A program made the translations under genes and the position numbers. Under the pieces are notes generated by a model. That model was not told the DNA's origin and did no database searches. It saw only the letters and a list, made by a program, of their open reading frames with translations. DNA of 64,000 nucleotides from Proteus appendicitidis (GTDB lineage: Bacteria > Pseudomonadota > Gammaproteobacteria > Enterobacterales > Enterobacteriaceae), in the NCBI RefSeq assembly GCF_030271835.1, contig NZ_CP127389.1:3756001-3820000 (forward strand). Reading direction: 5' to 3'. Shown piece by piece: positions 19,225 to 30,646 of the stretch (positions within the stretch are counted from its first letter, which is position 1; each line of letters begins with the position of its first letter).

Positions 19225-19323
19225 TATAAGTGCTCAAAGATGTGACAGATGTTTTATTTTCACCGAAAATAGCAGTATGTTATTTAGCAAACAAGTGTTA
19301 ATTCATTTTGATAGACGGAAAAT

Positions 19324-20304
19324 ATGTCTCAATACTTTAATCCAATGCGTTGGGCTAAAAATCCACATTTACAAACGCTCTTACCAAGAATTGTACGCAG
19401 GACACCACAACTTACGCCATATTGGCAACGACTCAATCTTCCAGACAACGATTTTGTCGATTTAGCGTGGAGTGAAGATCCGACAATGGCACTCAATAAA
19501 CCACGCTTAGTCATTTTTCATGGCTTAGAAGGTGGATTTAGCAGCCCTTATGCTCACGGCATGTTAGCCGCAGCAAAAGAGAGGGGCTGGCTAAGCGTTG
19601 TGATGCACTTTAGAGGATGTAGTGGTGAACCCAATAGACAAAACCGTATTTATCACTCTGGTGAAACGGAAGATGCTCGCTACTTCTTAAATTGGCTGAA
19701 AAAAGAATTTGGTGAGCAACCAACAGCCGCCGTTGGTTATTCTCTTGGTGGAAATATGCTTGCCTATTATCTCGCAGAAAGTGGTGAAAATGCGGTTGTC
19801 GATGCTGCCGTTATTGTCTCTGCGCCATTAATGCTAGAACCATGCTCAACAAAAATTGAACATGGCTTTTCTCGTTTTTATCAATGGTATCTGTTAAAAG
19901 AGCTGAAAAATAACGCAACACGTAAGCTTGTTCGTTATCCTGAATCGTTACCCATTAGTTTGTTAACGATAAAATCCATTAAAAAACTACGTCAATTTGA
20001 CGATTTAATTACCTCTAAAATCCATGGATTTAAAGATGCGTTAGATTATTATCGCCAATGCAGCGCATTGCCTTTATTAAATAAAATAAAGAAAACAACA
20101 CTGATTATTCACGCTAAAGATGATCCTTTTATGTCTGCGGATGTTATTCCTGATATCACAACCTTACCAAATAACATTGAATATCAACTCACCGAGTTTG
20201 GTGGACATGTCGGTTTTGTCAGTGGAAAACTGTCTAAACCCGTGATGTGGCTTGAAAGTCGAATACCTGACTGGTTATCCGCTTATTTGGAGAAAACCAA
20301 ATGA
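19324..20304 (+). CDS. yheT: Alpha/beta hydrolase YheT
   Basis: 326 residues of the AB-hydrolase YheT/EMB8 type. The nucleophile elbow GYSLGGN gives Ser140. An oxyanion motif lies at HGLEGG (66-71); the acid is likely in HAKDDPF and the His in FGGHVGFV near the end. The N-terminus [21 protein letters not shown] is a family signature. Substrate unknown. It overlaps yheU by four bases (ATGA), so yheT-yheU are coupled; order yheT-yheU-prkB as in E. coli. Confidence 0.94.
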   Translation: MSQYFNPMRWAKNPHLQTLLPRIVRRTPQLTPYWQRLNLPDNDFVDLAWSEDPTMALNKPRLVIFHGLEGGFSSPYAHGMLAAAKERGWLSVVMHFRGCSGEPNRQNRIYHSGETEDARYFLNWLKKEFGEQPTAAVGYSLGGNMLAYYLAESGENAVVDAAVIVSAPLMLEPCSTKIEHGFSRFYQWYLLKELKNNATRKLVRYPESLPISLLTIKSIKKLRQFDDLITSKIHGFKDALDYYRQCSALPLLNKIKKTTLIIHAKDDPFMSADVIPDITTLPNNIEYQLTEFGGHVGFVSGKLSKPVMWLESRIPDWLSAYLEKTK

Positions 20305-20522
20305 TAATTCCTTGGAAGGATCTTTCCACAGAGGCACTTGATAATCTTATTGAAAGTTTTGTTTTACGAGAAGGCACTGATTATGGTATCCAAGAGAAAA
20401 CGCTTGAACAAAAAGTCGCCGACGTAAAAAAACAGCTTAAATCCGGTGAAGCCGTATTGGTTTGGTCAGAACTTCATGAGAGCGTCAATATTATGCCGGC
20501 ATCGCAGTTTCGCTCTGGTTAG
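20301..20522 (+). CDS. yheU: YheU family protein
   Basis: A 73-residue acidic protein of the UPF0270 (YheU) family: [29 protein letters not shown], and [15 protein letters not shown] are conserved. Function unknown. The start overlaps the yheT stop by four bases. Confidence 0.92.
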   Translation: MIIPWKDLSTEALDNLIESFVLREGTDYGIQEKTLEQKVADVKKQLKSGEAVLVWSELHESVNIMPASQFRSG

Positions 20523-20587
20523 TTATTCAAAGCAAGCGATGTATCGCCATCAATAAGGGTCAACCTTATTTAGCAAAAGGATAACCT

Positions 20588-21457
20588 ATGTCAATCAAGC
20601 ATCCGATCATCGCAGTAACTGGCTCTAGTGGTGCAGGGACGACCACAACAAGCCAAGCTTTTCGTAAGATATTCCAACAACTCAATGCAAATGCAGCATT
20701 GATTGATGGAGATAGCTTCCATCGCTATACCCGTCCTGAAATGGATATGGCGATAAGAAAAGCCAGAGAACAAGGTAGACATATCAGTTATTTTGGCCCT
20801 GAAGCAAATGATTTTAGCTTACTGAGTAAGACCTTAAGTCAGTATAGTGATACAGGGCAAGGTCAATCTCGCAAATATCTACACTCTTATGATGAAGCCA
20901 CTCCCTATAACCAATTACCGGGTACATTTACCCCTTGGGAGCCGTTGCCAAATAATACCGATGTTCTTTTTTATGAAGGGTTACACGGGGGTGTAGTTAC
21001 CAACGAACATGATGTTGCACAACATGTTGATTTATTAGTGGGCGTTGTACCTATCGTAAACCTTGAGTGGATACAAAAACTCATTCGAGACACCACAGAA
21101 CGAGGGCATTCACAAGAGGCGGTAAGAGATTCGGTTGTACGCTCAATGGATGATTATATTAGCTATATTATTCCTCAATTCTCACGCACTCACATTAACT
21201 TCCAACGCGTTCCGACGGTTGATACTTCAAACCCCTTTTCTGCCAAAGCGATCCCCACTCTCGATGAGAGCTTTATTGTTATTCGTTTTCGAGGCTTAAC
21301 CGATATTGATTTTCCCTATTTACTTGCGATGTTGCATGGCTCCTTTATGTCAACAATAAATACTATTGTTGTACCGGGCGGGAAATTAGGATTAGCGATG
21401 GAATTAATTATGGCGCCATTAGTCAAAAAATTATTAAATGGCGAAAAGATAAGTTAA
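20588..21457 (+). CDS. prkB: Phosphoribulokinase-like protein PrkB
   Basis: 289 residues, the usual length. P-loop GSSGAGTTTTS at about 12-22; the family motif DGDSFHRYTRPEMD; and the lid FYEGLHGG. Homologous to phosphoribulokinase but found in non-autotrophs such as E. coli (YhfF-crp region); the physiological substrate is unsettled. It follows yheU by 65 bases with AAGGATAACC before the ATG. No Rubisco gene is present in the window. Confidence 0.93.
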   Translation: MSIKHPIIAVTGSSGAGTTTTSQAFRKIFQQLNANAALIDGDSFHRYTRPEMDMAIRKAREQGRHISYFGPEANDFSLLSKTLSQYSDTGQGQSRKYLHSYDEATPYNQLPGTFTPWEPLPNNTDVLFYEGLHGGVVTNEHDVAQHVDLLVGVVPIVNLEWIQKLIRDTTERGHSQEAVRDSVVRSMDDYISYIIPQFSRTHINFQRVPTVDTSNPFSAKAIPTLDESFIVIRFRGLTDIDFPYLLAMLHGSFMSTINTIVVPGGKLGLAMELIMAPLVKKLLNGEKIS

Positions 21458-21482
21458 CCAAAATAAAATTTATCTCTATAAA

Positions 21483-21517
21483 AATAATATCCCATTAATT
21501 AAGGGATATTATTTTTC
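21483..21517. terminator. Bidirectional terminator between prkB and yhfA
   Basis: AATAATATCCC (21483-21493), 9-base loop, GGGATATTATT (21503-21513), then TTT. The genes converge on it. Confidence 0.8.
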
Positions 21518-21546
21518 AGATTAAACTTTATTTTAAAATATCAAAA

Positions 21547-21954
21547 TTAGTCAGCATCTTTTATTTCAAATGAATGCGTAATATTGGCTGCTTTTCCTAG
21601 CATTAAAGAAACAGAACAATATTTTTCTGCCGATAATTGAACGGCGCGTTCTACGATTTTATCCGTTAACTCTTTACCAGAAACAATAAAATGTAAATTG
21701 ATATCCGTAAATAAACGAGGGGCTTCTTCGCGTCGTTCTGATGTTAATTTTACTTCACAATCAGTTACTTGGTGACGACCTTTACGTAAAATACTCACGA
21801 CATCAATCGCGCTACATCCACCCGCAGCAATTAATACCATTTCCATTGGGCTTGGGGCTTTATCACCCGAATTCCCATCCATCATAATTTGATGGCCAGA
21901 TGAAGATTCGCCAACAAAAGATAAATCTTCAACCCACTTAACTCTCGCTTCCAT
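21547..21954 (-). CDS. yhfA: OsmC family protein YhfA
   Basis: 135 residues of the OsmC/Ohr fold. It has the two family cysteines, GGCSAIDVVSIL (about Cys48) and EKYCSVSLML (about Cys113). OsmC/Ohr proteins are thiol peroxidases; the role of YhfA is not established. It is divergent from crp, as in E. coli. Confidence 0.92.
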   Translation of the reverse strand: MEARVKWVEDLSFVGESSSGHQIMMDGNSGDKAPSPMEMVLIAAGGCSAIDVVSILRKGRHQVTDCEVKLTSERREEAPRLFTDINLHFIVSGKELTDKIVERAVQLSAEKYCSVSLMLGKAANITHSFEIKDAD

Positions 21955-22266
21955 TTATTTTCCCCTAAAGATGACAGAAACTAAAAGAGTACATACTCAT
22001 AATTCAACTGGCAATTAGCAAATAGGTTTATTATGCTGACTGCGTAAAACGAGACTTAATGCACTAATTGTGTTAAAAACAATATCTGCTTGATGATAGT
22101 GGTTAAGATCAATGCATTATTTTCTCATTTATTATAATCTACTCCATATTAACTTACCGTGTTCTCAGGAAGTTAATAGGTAAAGATAGGATTTTTAAGC
22201 ACGCTGTCTCAAAAGGGAACCTATCCGTTTTGAAAGGCTGCATTTAACGTACAGAGGATAACGCGA
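21955..22266. other. yhfA / crp divergent promoter region
   Basis: A 312-base spacer without an ORF of note. A TATAAT at 22133-22138 is a candidate -10 for crp, leaving a 5' leader of about 120 bases, in line with the long crp leader of E. coli. I could not see a convincing CRP autoregulatory site. Confidence 0.45.
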
Positions 22267-22899
22267 ATGGTTCTCGGCAAGCCGCAAACAGACCCGACTC
22301 TTGAATGGTTTTTGTCACACTGCCATATTCACAAATATCCATCCAAGAGCACGCTGATCCACCAAGGTGAGAAAGCGGAAACACTTTATTATATTGTTAA
22401 AGGTTCCGTGGCTGTTCTTATTAAAGATGAAGAAGGAAAAGAAATGATCCTCTCCTACCTAAATCAGGGGGATTTCATCGGTGAACTTGGATTATTTGAA
22501 GAAGATCAAGAACGTAGTGCATGGGTTAGAGCAAAAACAGCCTGTGAAGTAGCAGAAATTTCCTATAAAAAATTCCGCCAATTAATTCAGGTTAACCCTG
22601 ATATTCTGATGCGCCTTTCTGCTCAAATGGCGAACAGATTACAAACCACATCAGAAAAAGTAGGTAACCTTGCTTTCCTTGATGTAACAGGTCGTATTGC
22701 ACAAACCTTATTAAACTTAGCAAAACAACCCGATGCAATGACGCATCCTGATGGCATGCAAATTAAAATTACACGTCAGGAAATTGGTCAAATCGTTGGT
22801 TGTTCACGCGAAACTGTAGGCCGTATTCTGAAAATGCTGGAAGATCAAAACTTGATCTCCGCACACGGTAAAACTATCGTCGTTTACGGGACTCGCTAA
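22267..22899 (+). CDS. crp: cAMP receptor protein CRP
   Basis: 210 residues, the E. coli length and nearly the same sequence. N-terminal cAMP-binding beta roll (about 1-137) with [21 protein letters not shown]; dimerising C-helix (about 111-137); C-terminal helix-turn-helix (about 168-190: [21 protein letters not shown]) whose Arg/Glu/Arg contacts read TGTGA. Global activator of carbon catabolism; a candidate target is the maltase control region in this window at 37762. Confidence 0.98.
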   Translation: MVLGKPQTDPTLEWFLSHCHIHKYPSKSTLIHQGEKAETLYYIVKGSVAVLIKDEEGKEMILSYLNQGDFIGELGLFEEDQERSAWVRAKTACEVAEISYKKFRQLIQVNPDILMRLSAQMANRLQTTSEKVGNLAFLDVTGRIAQTLLNLAKQPDAMTHPDGMQIKITRQEIGQIVGCSRETVGRILKMLEDQNLISAHGKTIVVYGTR

Positions 22900-22918
22900 G
22901 TTTCCCCGCTCGAATAAA

Positions 22919-22942
22919 CAATAGCCCATAAAAGGGCTATTG
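22919..22942. repeat. Hairpin after crp
   Basis: CAATAGCCC (22919-22927), loop ATAAAA, GGGCTATTG (22934-22942). There is no proper U-run, so it may protect or pause rather than terminate; a true terminator follows at 22959. Confidence 0.6.
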
Positions 22943-22958
22943 ATAGACTTTTATATGT

Positions 22959-22986
22959 AAACCCCATCCTCGTTGATGGGGTTTTT
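22959..22986. terminator. Terminator between crp and argD
   Basis: AAACCCCATC (22959-22968), loop CTCGTT, GATGGGGTTT (22975-22984), then TT. It serves crp rightward; its leftward side has only a short T tract for argD. Confidence 0.8.
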
Positions 22987-22994
22987 AGTCGATA

Positions 22995-24224
<1,230 letters not shown>

Positions 24225-24238
24225 TTATTCATATTTAA

Positions 24239-24277
24239 TATGAAAATATAATCACTAAATATGAATAAAAAATCAAA
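24239..24277. promoter_or_regulatory. Tandem ARG boxes (ArgR operator) of argD
   Basis: Two 18-bp boxes matching wnTGAATwwwwATTCAnw. The cores are TGAAAatatAATCA (24241-24254) and TGAATaaaaAATCA (24262-24275), 21 bases apart centre to centre, the 3-bp-spaced double box typical of ArgR operators. They lie about 30-70 bases before the argD ATG. Confidence 0.7.
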
Positions 24278-24326
24278 TGTGGTTTTGTATAAAAAGGCAT
24301 TATTTCGCTATTTAAATGCTATCCAT

Positions 24327-24902
24327 TTAATATTTAAGGAAATTATTTAATAGCTCATGCCCTTGTTCACTTAAAATACTTTCTGGGTGAAATTGAACCC
24401 CTTCAATTGGCAGAGTACGATGGCGAATTCCCATAATTTCATCAACATTTCCATCATGTTGGCTCCATGCCGTCACTTCAAAAGGTACAGGTAATGTCGT
24501 CGCATCAATCACTAAAGAGTGGTAACGCGTTACATTTAAAGGACGATTAAGCCCCTTAAAAACACCTTGTTGATTATGATGTATTAATGAATTTTTACCA
24601 TGCATCACTTCTCGCGCTCTGATAACTGATGCACCAAAAGCTTGTCCTATCGCTTGATGTCCAAGACAAACGCCAAGAATAGGAATTTCACCGGCAAACC
24701 GCTGTATAGCCTCAAGTGAGATCCCTGCTTCATCAGGAGTGCAAGGTCCTGGCGAGATAACAAGATGTGCTGGCATCATCTTTTCTATCTCTTTAAGTCC
24801 GATCTCATCGTTACGCTTAACAACAACCTCAGCACCCAATTCACAGAAATACTGATAGAGGTTGTAGGTAAACGAGTCGTAATTATCAATAAGTAACAGC
24901 AT
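24327..24902 (-). CDS. pabA: Aminodeoxychorismate synthase glutaminase subunit PabA
   Basis: 191-residue class-I glutamine amidotransferase. Cys79 in GVCLGHQ is the nucleophile; His and Glu in GVQFHPES complete the triad. It supplies ammonia to PabB for p-aminobenzoate and folate. N-terminus [19 protein letters not shown] is typical of PabA/TrpG. PabA rather than TrpG is chosen by synteny (next to argD and ppiA, no trp genes). It may share transcription with argD downstream; 117 bases separate them, and the ARG boxes lie in that gap. Confidence 0.93.
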   Translation of the reverse strand: MLLLIDNYDSFTYNLYQYFCELGAEVVVKRNDEIGLKEIEKMMPAHLVISPGPCTPDEAGISLEAIQRFAGEIPILGVCLGHQAIGQAFGASVIRAREVMHGKNSLIHHNQQGVFKGLNRPLNVTRYHSLVIDATTLPVPFEVTAWSQHDGNVDEIMGIRHRTLPIEGVQFHPESILSEQGHELLNNFLKY

Positions 24903-25275
24903 ATTAGCCTATCCGACTGATTTTCTTATCATTATCTATTTTATTACTATTTTAAAGCGAGTGTAGATTTGCCAAAATAGCTCGTTGTTTAACCGACTTG
25001 GGTACAACAAAGCCGATTATCATAGCACAGGTATAAAATATGAATAGTAAGCAAGAAAATCTGCTGATTTATTGCGCAATAACAATAATGGCGGTAATTG
25101 ATGATGAATAGAGTAATTAATAGCGTGGCGAATACTTATTGCAGGAGATCACACGAAAAAAGGAAGGATAAAAAATATTTTTTCGTGCTAAAAACCCCGG
25201 AATGAAAATATTCATTCCGGTTTATATGTGTTTCATCTTATTAGAATAAGTAAATACCCTATCCTAATAATGCGT
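24903..25275. other. Spacer between ppiA and pabA where E. coli carries fic/yhfG
   Basis: 373 bases with no gene; fic and yhfG of E. coli are missing. Besides the ppiA terminator (25191-25220) there is a 10-bp inverted repeat CACGAAAAAA (25152-25161) with TTTTTTCGTG (25078+100, that is 25178-25187). Confidence 0.5.
25191..25220 (-). terminator. Terminator of ppiA
   Basis: Read leftward: CCGGAATGAA (25220-25211), loop TATT, TTCATTCCGG (25206-25197), then GGTTTTT. It lies 55 bases after the ppiA stop. Confidence 0.8.
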
Positions 25276-25845
25276 TTATTGTTTTACAACTTCCGCAGAT
25301 AAAATAGTGACCGTTTTTACTGGCACATTTTGGTAAGGTCCAATATTACGAGTTGGAGCTTGTGAAATTTTATCAACGACATCCATTCCTTTCACAACTT
25401 TACCAAATACGGCATAGCCAAAATCACGTTGACCGTGATCTAAAAATGCATTGTCAGCCACATTAATAAAGAATTGGCTGGTTGCGCTGTCTTTATCTGA
25501 CGTGCGCGCCATGGCAATAGAACCTTTTACATTGCGTAATCCATTGTCTGCTTCATTTTTAATTGGCGCTCTGGTTTGTTTTTGCTGTAAATCAGCAGTA
25601 AAACCACCGCCTTGAACCATAAAGCCAGGAATAACACGATGAAAAGTGGTGCCGTTATAGTACCCATCTTCGACATACTGAATAAAATTTTTCGTTGTAA
25701 TTGGGGCTTTTTTATTATCCAGTGATATTTCAATATTGCCTTCAGAGGTGACTAATTTAACGAAGGTTTCTCCCGTTGCCATTGCAAAAGTCGCTGTTGT
25801 TAAAGTGCAAGCGGTAACGAAGGTGACAAGAAAACGTTTTAACAT
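25276..25845 (-). CDS. ppiA: Periplasmic cyclophilin-type prolyl isomerase PpiA
   Basis: 189 residues with a Sec signal peptide (about 1-24, ending TFAMATG) and a cyclophilin domain: catalytic [27 protein letters not shown], and [14 protein letters not shown]. It speeds proline isomerisation in the periplasm. Neighbour pabA as in E. coli apart from the missing fic. Its own promoter is in the spacer towards engB. Confidence 0.95.
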   Translation of the reverse strand: MLKRFLVTFVTACTLTTATFAMATGETFVKLVTSEGNIEISLDNKKAPITTKNFIQYVEDGYYNGTTFHRVIPGFMVQGGGFTADLQQKQTRAPIKNEADNGLRNVKGSIAMARTSDKDSATSQFFINVADNAFLDHGQRDFGYAVFGKVVKGMDVVDKISQAPTRNIGPYQNVPVKTVTILSAEVVKQ

Positions 25846-26115
25846 GCAGGGATCCTTTACTTTAATAGTCTACAACTTACTTAATATGCAGCGATTCTAA
25901 TTCGCTGAGGTAAATAGTGCCAATCATTTACCTTTATTTACGCTCAATATGTCTAATTAGGTTATAACAGGGTAAATTTTAATTTTTAAGCACTGTTATA
26001 AGTCATTAAATTGCGCCAAAATAGAGTAAATAAATATTTTAGATATTCATTTTCATGCGAAATTGAAATGAGTATGCATGAAAAGCCGCATTATTTCAGA
26101 GAGGTTTATACCATA

Positions 26116-26748
26116 ATGACCCAATTTAATTACCAAAAAGCACATTTCATCATCAGTGCGCCTGATATCCGTCATTTACCACCAGATACAGGAATTGAAA
26201 TTGCCTTTGCGGGTCGCTCTAATGCCGGTAAATCCAGTGCTTTAAATGCGTTAACCCAACAAAATGGATTAGCCAGAACCAGTAAAACCCCAGGTCGTAC
26301 GCAATTAATCAACCTTTTTCAAATTGAAGAAGGCTTACGCTTAGTCGATTTACCAGGCTACGGCTATGCCCAAGTTCCTGAAGAAATGAAGCGTAAATGG
26401 CAACGCTCTTTAGGTGAATACCTACAAAAAAGAGAGTGCTTAAAAGGTGTGGTTATTTTAATGGATATTCGTCATCCATTAAAAGATCTTGATATGCAAA
26501 TGATTGACTGGGCTGTAGGCTCAGAGCTTCCTACTCTCGTTTTACTGACTAAAGCCGATAAACTTGCATCAGGCGCACGTAAAAAGCAGCTAATGAGCGT
26601 ACGTGAAGAATTGGCAAATAAAGTGGGTGATATCCGCGTAGAATATTTTTCATCATTGAAAAAAATTGGCATTGATAAGCTACGTAACACACTTAATGAA
26701 TGGTTTTCAGGTTCAGAAGAACAACCTACAAATAATGACAACGCTTAA
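26116..26748 (+). CDS. engB: Ribosome biogenesis GTP-binding protein EngB (YihA/YsxC)
   Basis: 210 residues, the E. coli length, starting at the ATG at 26116 with AGAGAGG upstream. An upstream in-frame extension from 26011 is not supported by homology. G1 GRSNAGKSS (33-41), G3 DLPGYGY, G4 TKAD. Essential GTPase of 50S assembly. It neighbours the spf sRNA gene as in E. coli (yihA-spf-polA). Confidence 0.95.
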   Translation: MTQFNYQKAHFIISAPDIRHLPPDTGIEIAFAGRSNAGKSSALNALTQQNGLARTSKTPGRTQLINLFQIEEGLRLVDLPGYGYAQVPEEMKRKWQRSLGEYLQKRECLKGVVILMDIRHPLKDLDMQMIDWAVGSELPTLVLLTKADKLASGARKKQLMSVREELANKVGDIRVEYFSSLKKIGIDKLRNTLNEWFSGSEEQPTNNDNA

Positions 26749-26852
26749 TTATCTTCTTTTTTCTCAACGATAGCGTGCTGATCTTCTATTGATAAAGGGG
26801 AAATCTCTTTTCCCTTTCACTTCTCACACAAACCACTTCAGTGAATTTTAGA

Positions 26853-26965
26853 TAAAAAAATGCCCCAGTTGAAATAAAGTCAACTGGGGCAGCTAATATT
26901 CAGCTAAATCCGATTACGTGAAGTAAAAGGTCTGAAAGATAGAACATCTTACCTCTGTACCCTAC
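26853..26965 (-). ncRNA. spf: Spot 42 small RNA
   Basis: Reading leftward from 26965 the sequence begins GTAGGGTACAGAGGTAAG and continues almost base for base as E. coli Spot 42, including the unpaired segments that pair with galK, nanC and other mRNAs. It ends in the terminator GCCCCAGTTGA / TCAACTGGGGC followed by T7 (26853-26891 on the + strand). Hfq-binding RNA that represses secondary carbon metabolism; its gene is repressed by CRP-cAMP in E. coli. A TACATTATC -10-like element lies just upstream. A CRP-like TGTAA/TCACA pair at 27009-27025 has a 7-base spacer, one more than the consensus. Confidence 0.95.
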
Positions 26966-27233
26966 GAGAGATAATGTACTCTATTTTATTGGTTAATAAA
27001 AGCCCTTTTGTAATTTTTTTTCACATGCAAACACGATTCAGCTATGTGTTTATGTATTCAAACCATAAATAAATGTAGTTTAATTACATAATTATGAGAC
27101 TTTAATCACTTACGTGAATATGATTAAAAATAGAACAAATCACACAAAAGGTGCGGTTTATCCTTAATGATTTTGTGATACGCTTATCGCGAGACCGTAG
27201 TAAATATGTAATTAGCGATAAAATGAGGTATCC

Positions 27234-27752
27234 ATGGCTGTATTAACGCTCCTGCGTTTTCCAGATGAGCGTCTGCGCAGAGTCGCAGCACCAGTGGAAA
27301 AAGTAGATGACGAAATACGCACATTAATCGATGACATGATTGAAACCATGTATGCAGAACGGGGTATTGGCTTAGCGGCACCTCAGGTTAATGTATCTAA
27401 ACGCATTGTTGTAATTGATGTTTCTGAAAACCGAGATCAACCAATTGCACTTATCAATCCTGAAATTATCAGCACTGAAGATGAAGTGATGGATATGATG
27501 GATGGGTGTCTATCTATTCCAGATTCTTTTGCCCCAACAGAGCGTTACCGCTTCTTAAAGGTTAAGGCATTGGATAGAAATGGTGATGAAATTGAATTTG
27601 AAGCCGCTGATTTGTTTGCAGGCTGCATTCAGCATGAGTTAGACCATCTTGATGGTAAACTCTTTATTGACCATTTATCTCCGTTAAAACGCCAACGGAT
27701 TGAGAAAAAACAGAAGAAATTGAGCAAACTGATCGACTCACAAGTTGCTTAA
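27234..27752 (+). CDS. def: Peptide deformylase (probable second copy)
   Basis: 172 residues. The three metal-site motifs are present: GIGLAAPQ (44-51), DGCLS (90-94, Cys92) and HELDH (134-138). It removes the formyl group from nascent proteins using Fe(II) or Zn. Motif II reads DGCLS where canonical enzymes have EGCLS. It sits alone between spf and polA; in E. coli the essential def is next to fmt elsewhere, so this is probably an additional paralogue (inference, the def-fmt locus is not in the window). The start has ATGAGGT about 10 bases upstream. Confidence 0.9.
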   Translation: MAVLTLLRFPDERLRRVAAPVEKVDDEIRTLIDDMIETMYAERGIGLAAPQVNVSKRIVVIDVSENRDQPIALINPEIISTEDEVMDMMDGCLSIPDSFAPTERYRFLKVKALDRNGDEIEFEAADLFAGCIQHELDHLDGKLFIDHLSPLKRQRIEKKQKKLSKLIDSQVA

Positions 27753-27795
27753 TTATTCACTTATCTTTTTTTCATATTTTGATAAGTTTTGACAT

Positions 27796-27831
27796 AAAAA
27801 AGCTCGGTAATTAACCGAGCTTTTTTTTTAA
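27796..27831. terminator. Bidirectional terminator between def and polA
   Basis: AGCTCGGT (27801-27808), loop AATTA, ACCGAGCT (27814-27821), flanked by A5 and T9 runs. Convergent genes end on both sides. Confidence 0.9.
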
Positions 27832-27847
27832 GGATCGTATTTAAAAA

Positions 27848-30646
27848 CTAGTGTGCTTCATCCCAGTTATTACCAACACCCACTTCAACTTTCAACGGAA
27901 TAGCTAATTCCATGCTACTTTCCATCAATTTATGGATCATGAGATTTGCGTTCTCTAGGTAAGATCCTCGCACTTCAAACACTAATTCATCGTGTACTTG
28001 CATAATCATATGCACATCAGCAGGACATTCATTGCAAATCCAATTATCCACAGCAATCATGGCTTTTTTGATAATATCTGCAGCTGTACCCTGCATTGGA
28101 GCATTAATCGCCTCACGCTCTGAAGCTTTACGACGAATTGCATTCTTTGAATTAATTTCTGGTAAATAGAGGCGACGACCATCTAACGTTTCAACATAGC
28201 CTTGTTCAGAAGCTTGTTTACGTGTGCGCTCCATATAGTCCAAGACACCCGGATAACGTTCAAAATAGAGATCCATATAACGCTGAGCTTCTCTTCTCTC
28301 AACACCAATCTGTTGTGATAAGCCAAATGCACTCATGCCATAAATAAGACCAAAGTTGATCGCTTTCGCACTACGACGTTGCTCAGAGGTAACTTCTTCT
28401 AAAGGTATACCAAACACTTCAGATGCAGTTGCACGGTGAATATCTTTACCTTGAGCAAAGGCATCTAACAAGCCTTTATCTTGCGATAAATGCGCCATGA
28501 TCCGTAATTCAATTTGTGAATAGTCGGCAGCAACAATTTTAAAACCTTCACGCGCAATAAATGCTTGGCGAATTCGACGCCCTTCTTCATTTCTCACTGG
28601 GATATTTTGAAGATTCGGATCACGAGAAGATAAACGCCCCGTTGCCGTCACCGCTTGATGATATGAAGTATGTACACGCTTCGTCTTACTATTTACCATT
28701 AATGGTAATTTATCTGTATAGGTAGATTTTAGTTTCGCAAGACCACGATGCTCTAAAATTAAACGAGGCAATTCATGGCTATGCGCTAATTCTTCCAATA
28801 CTTCTTCATTGGTAGATGGCGCACCTTTCGGGGTTTTCTTGATAACTGGCAACTGCAACTTATCAAATAAAATTTCTTGTAACTGCTTAGGTGAAGAGAG
28901 ATTAAATTCTTGCCCTGCTAACGCAAACGTCTCTTTTTCAATTTCAGCTAAACGCTGTGTAATTTCTTGAGATTGAACAGCTAACACTTGAGCATCAATT
29001 AATACCCCTTTACGTTCCATTCTAGAAAGCACAGGGACTAATGGCATTTCGATATCGCGATAAACATGCTTAAGAGGCGCTATGGCTTCTATTTGAGGGT
29101 ATAGCGCTTGATGGAGTAATAAAGTGATATCGGCATCTTCAGCCGCATATAACGTCGCTTGTTCAACCTCAATTTGGTTAAACGTTAACTGACCTTTACC
29201 TTTACCGGCAATTTCTTCAAATGTTGTGGTTTTATGGTTTAAATGCTTTTCAGCCAAAGTATCCATATCATGTCGATTACTCACGCTATTTAATACGTAA
29301 GATTCCAACATCGTATCAAAATGGATGCCGTTTAATTCGATACCTTCATTTTCCATAATGCCACGATCAAACTTCAAATTTTGCCCAATTTTTAGAATGT
29401 TTTTATCTTCTAAAATAGGTTTTAATGCCGCTAGCACATCATTAATAGGAAGTTGGTCTGGCGCATCTAAATACTCATGACGCAATGGAATATAAGCAGC
29501 TTTACCCGGTTCAATAGCAAATGATAATCCTACTAAACGAGCATCAATATTATTTAAGCTGTCCGTTTCTGTATCAAAGGCAAATGCAGGCGCTTTTTTG
29601 AGAAGATCAACCCATCGCGCTAAACTTTCATGCGTTAAGATAGCTTCATAATTCTCTTGTGTAATCACAGGGAAATTAGCTGATACAGGCGCATCTTTGG
29701 AGTTAACGGCTTCTGAGGTATAAGGGACAGCAACTTTTTGTGTACTACGCTGTGCTAACCAGCCACCATTTTGAAGATCACTTATCCAGCGTTTAAATTC
29801 ATAACGCGTGAACATCTCTAATAATTGATCTAAATTTGGCTCCTTAACCACTAAATCATCAAACGTTTTATCGAGTTCAACATCGGTTTTAATCGTTGCC
29901 AGCTTATAAGAAAGTTTTGCCACTTTCTCATGCTCTGCCATTTTAGCACCCAGTGTTTTAGCACCACGGAAACTCAACGTTGCGATATTATCAAGCTGTT
30001 GATAGATATCCTCTAAACTACCAAGCCCTTGTAAAAGACCCAGTGCGGTTTTTTCACCCACGCCCGGAACACCAGGGATGTTATCTGATGAGTCTCCCAT
30101 TAATGCGAGGAAATCAATAATCAGCTCGGGAGGAACACCGTATTTTTCTTTAACTTCATCAGGACCTAAAATAACGTTGGTCATGGTATTAATCAGTGTG
30201 ATCTTTGGCGTCACTAATTGCGCCATATCTTTATCACCAGTACTGATTAGAACATCACGTCCATCAGCCGCTGCTTTTAGTGCCAATGTTCCAATAACGT
30301 CATCCGCTTCCACACCTGAAATAGATAACAATGGTAAACCCATTGCTTGCACCATTTCATGTAAAGGCGCTATTTGTTCACGCAGATCATCCGGCATTGG
30401 AGGACGATTAGATTTATATTCCTCATACAACTCATCACGGAATGTTTTACCTTTAGCGTCAAACACAACCGCAACATGGCTTGGCTTATACTGTATTATT
30501 AGGCTGCGCAGCATGTTCAACACACCATACATTGCACCAGTTGGCTCACCTTGGCTATTGGTTAGCGGTGGAAAGGCATGATAGGCACGGTAAAGGTATG
30601 AAGAGCCATCTACAAGGATAAAGGGGTTTTCTGCTATCTGGACCAT
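27848..30646 (-). CDS. polA: DNA polymerase I
   Basis: 932 residues from the ATG at 30646, where homology with E. coli ([25 protein letters not shown]) begins; the frame stays open upstream to 30700. 5'-3' exonuclease domain about 1-290, 3'-5' proofreading domain about 330-520 with [10 protein letters not shown], polymerase domain about 525-932 with motif [16 protein letters not shown], motif [20 protein letters not shown] and motif [12 protein letters not shown]. All catalytic acids look intact. Replaces RNA primers and fills repair gaps. Normally adjacent to spf; here def is inserted. Confidence 0.97.
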   Translation of the reverse strand: MVQIAENPFILVDGSSYLYRAYHAFPPLTNSQGEPTGAMYGVLNMLRSLIIQYKPSHVAVVFDAKGKTFRDELYEEYKSNRPPMPDDLREQIAPLHEMVQAMGLPLLSISGVEADDVIGTLALKAAADGRDVLISTGDKDMAQLVTPKITLINTMTNVILGPDEVKEKYGVPPELIIDFLALMGDSSDNIPGVPGVGEKTALGLLQGLGSLEDIYQQLDNIATLSFRGAKTLGAKMAEHEKVAKLSYKLATIKTDVELDKTFDDLVVKEPNLDQLLEMFTRYEFKRWISDLQNGGWLAQRSTQKVAVPYTSEAVNSKDAPVSANFPVITQENYEAILTHESLARWVDLLKKAPAFAFDTETDSLNNIDARLVGLSFAIEPGKAAYIPLRHEYLDAPDQLPINDVLAALKPILEDKNILKIGQNLKFDRGIMENEGIELNGIHFDTMLESYVLNSVSNRHDMDTLAEKHLNHKTTTFEEIAGKGKGQLTFNQIEVEQATLYAAEDADITLLLHQALYPQIEAIAPLKHVYRDIEMPLVPVLSRMERKGVLIDAQVLAVQSQEITQRLAEIEKETFALAGQEFNLSSPKQLQEILFDKLQLPVIKKTPKGAPSTNEEVLEELAHSHELPRLILEHRGLAKLKSTYTDKLPLMVNSKTKRVHTSYHQAVTATGRLSSRDPNLQNIPVRNEEGRRIRQAFIAREGFKIVAADYSQIELRIMAHLSQDKGLLDAFAQGKDIHRATASEVFGIPLEEVTSEQRRSAKAINFGLIYGMSAFGLSQQIGVERREAQRYMDLYFERYPGVLDYMERTRKQASEQGYVETLDGRRLYLPEINSKNAIRRKASEREAINAPMQGTAADIIKKAMIAVDNWICNECPADVHMIMQVHDELVFEVRGSYLENANLMIHKLMESSMELAIPLKVEVGVGNNWDEAH

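Noticed and set aside
30078..30581. 167-codon plus-strand frame inside polA
   Set aside because: Antisense to the 5'-3' exonuclease domain of PolA, without a ribosome-binding site.
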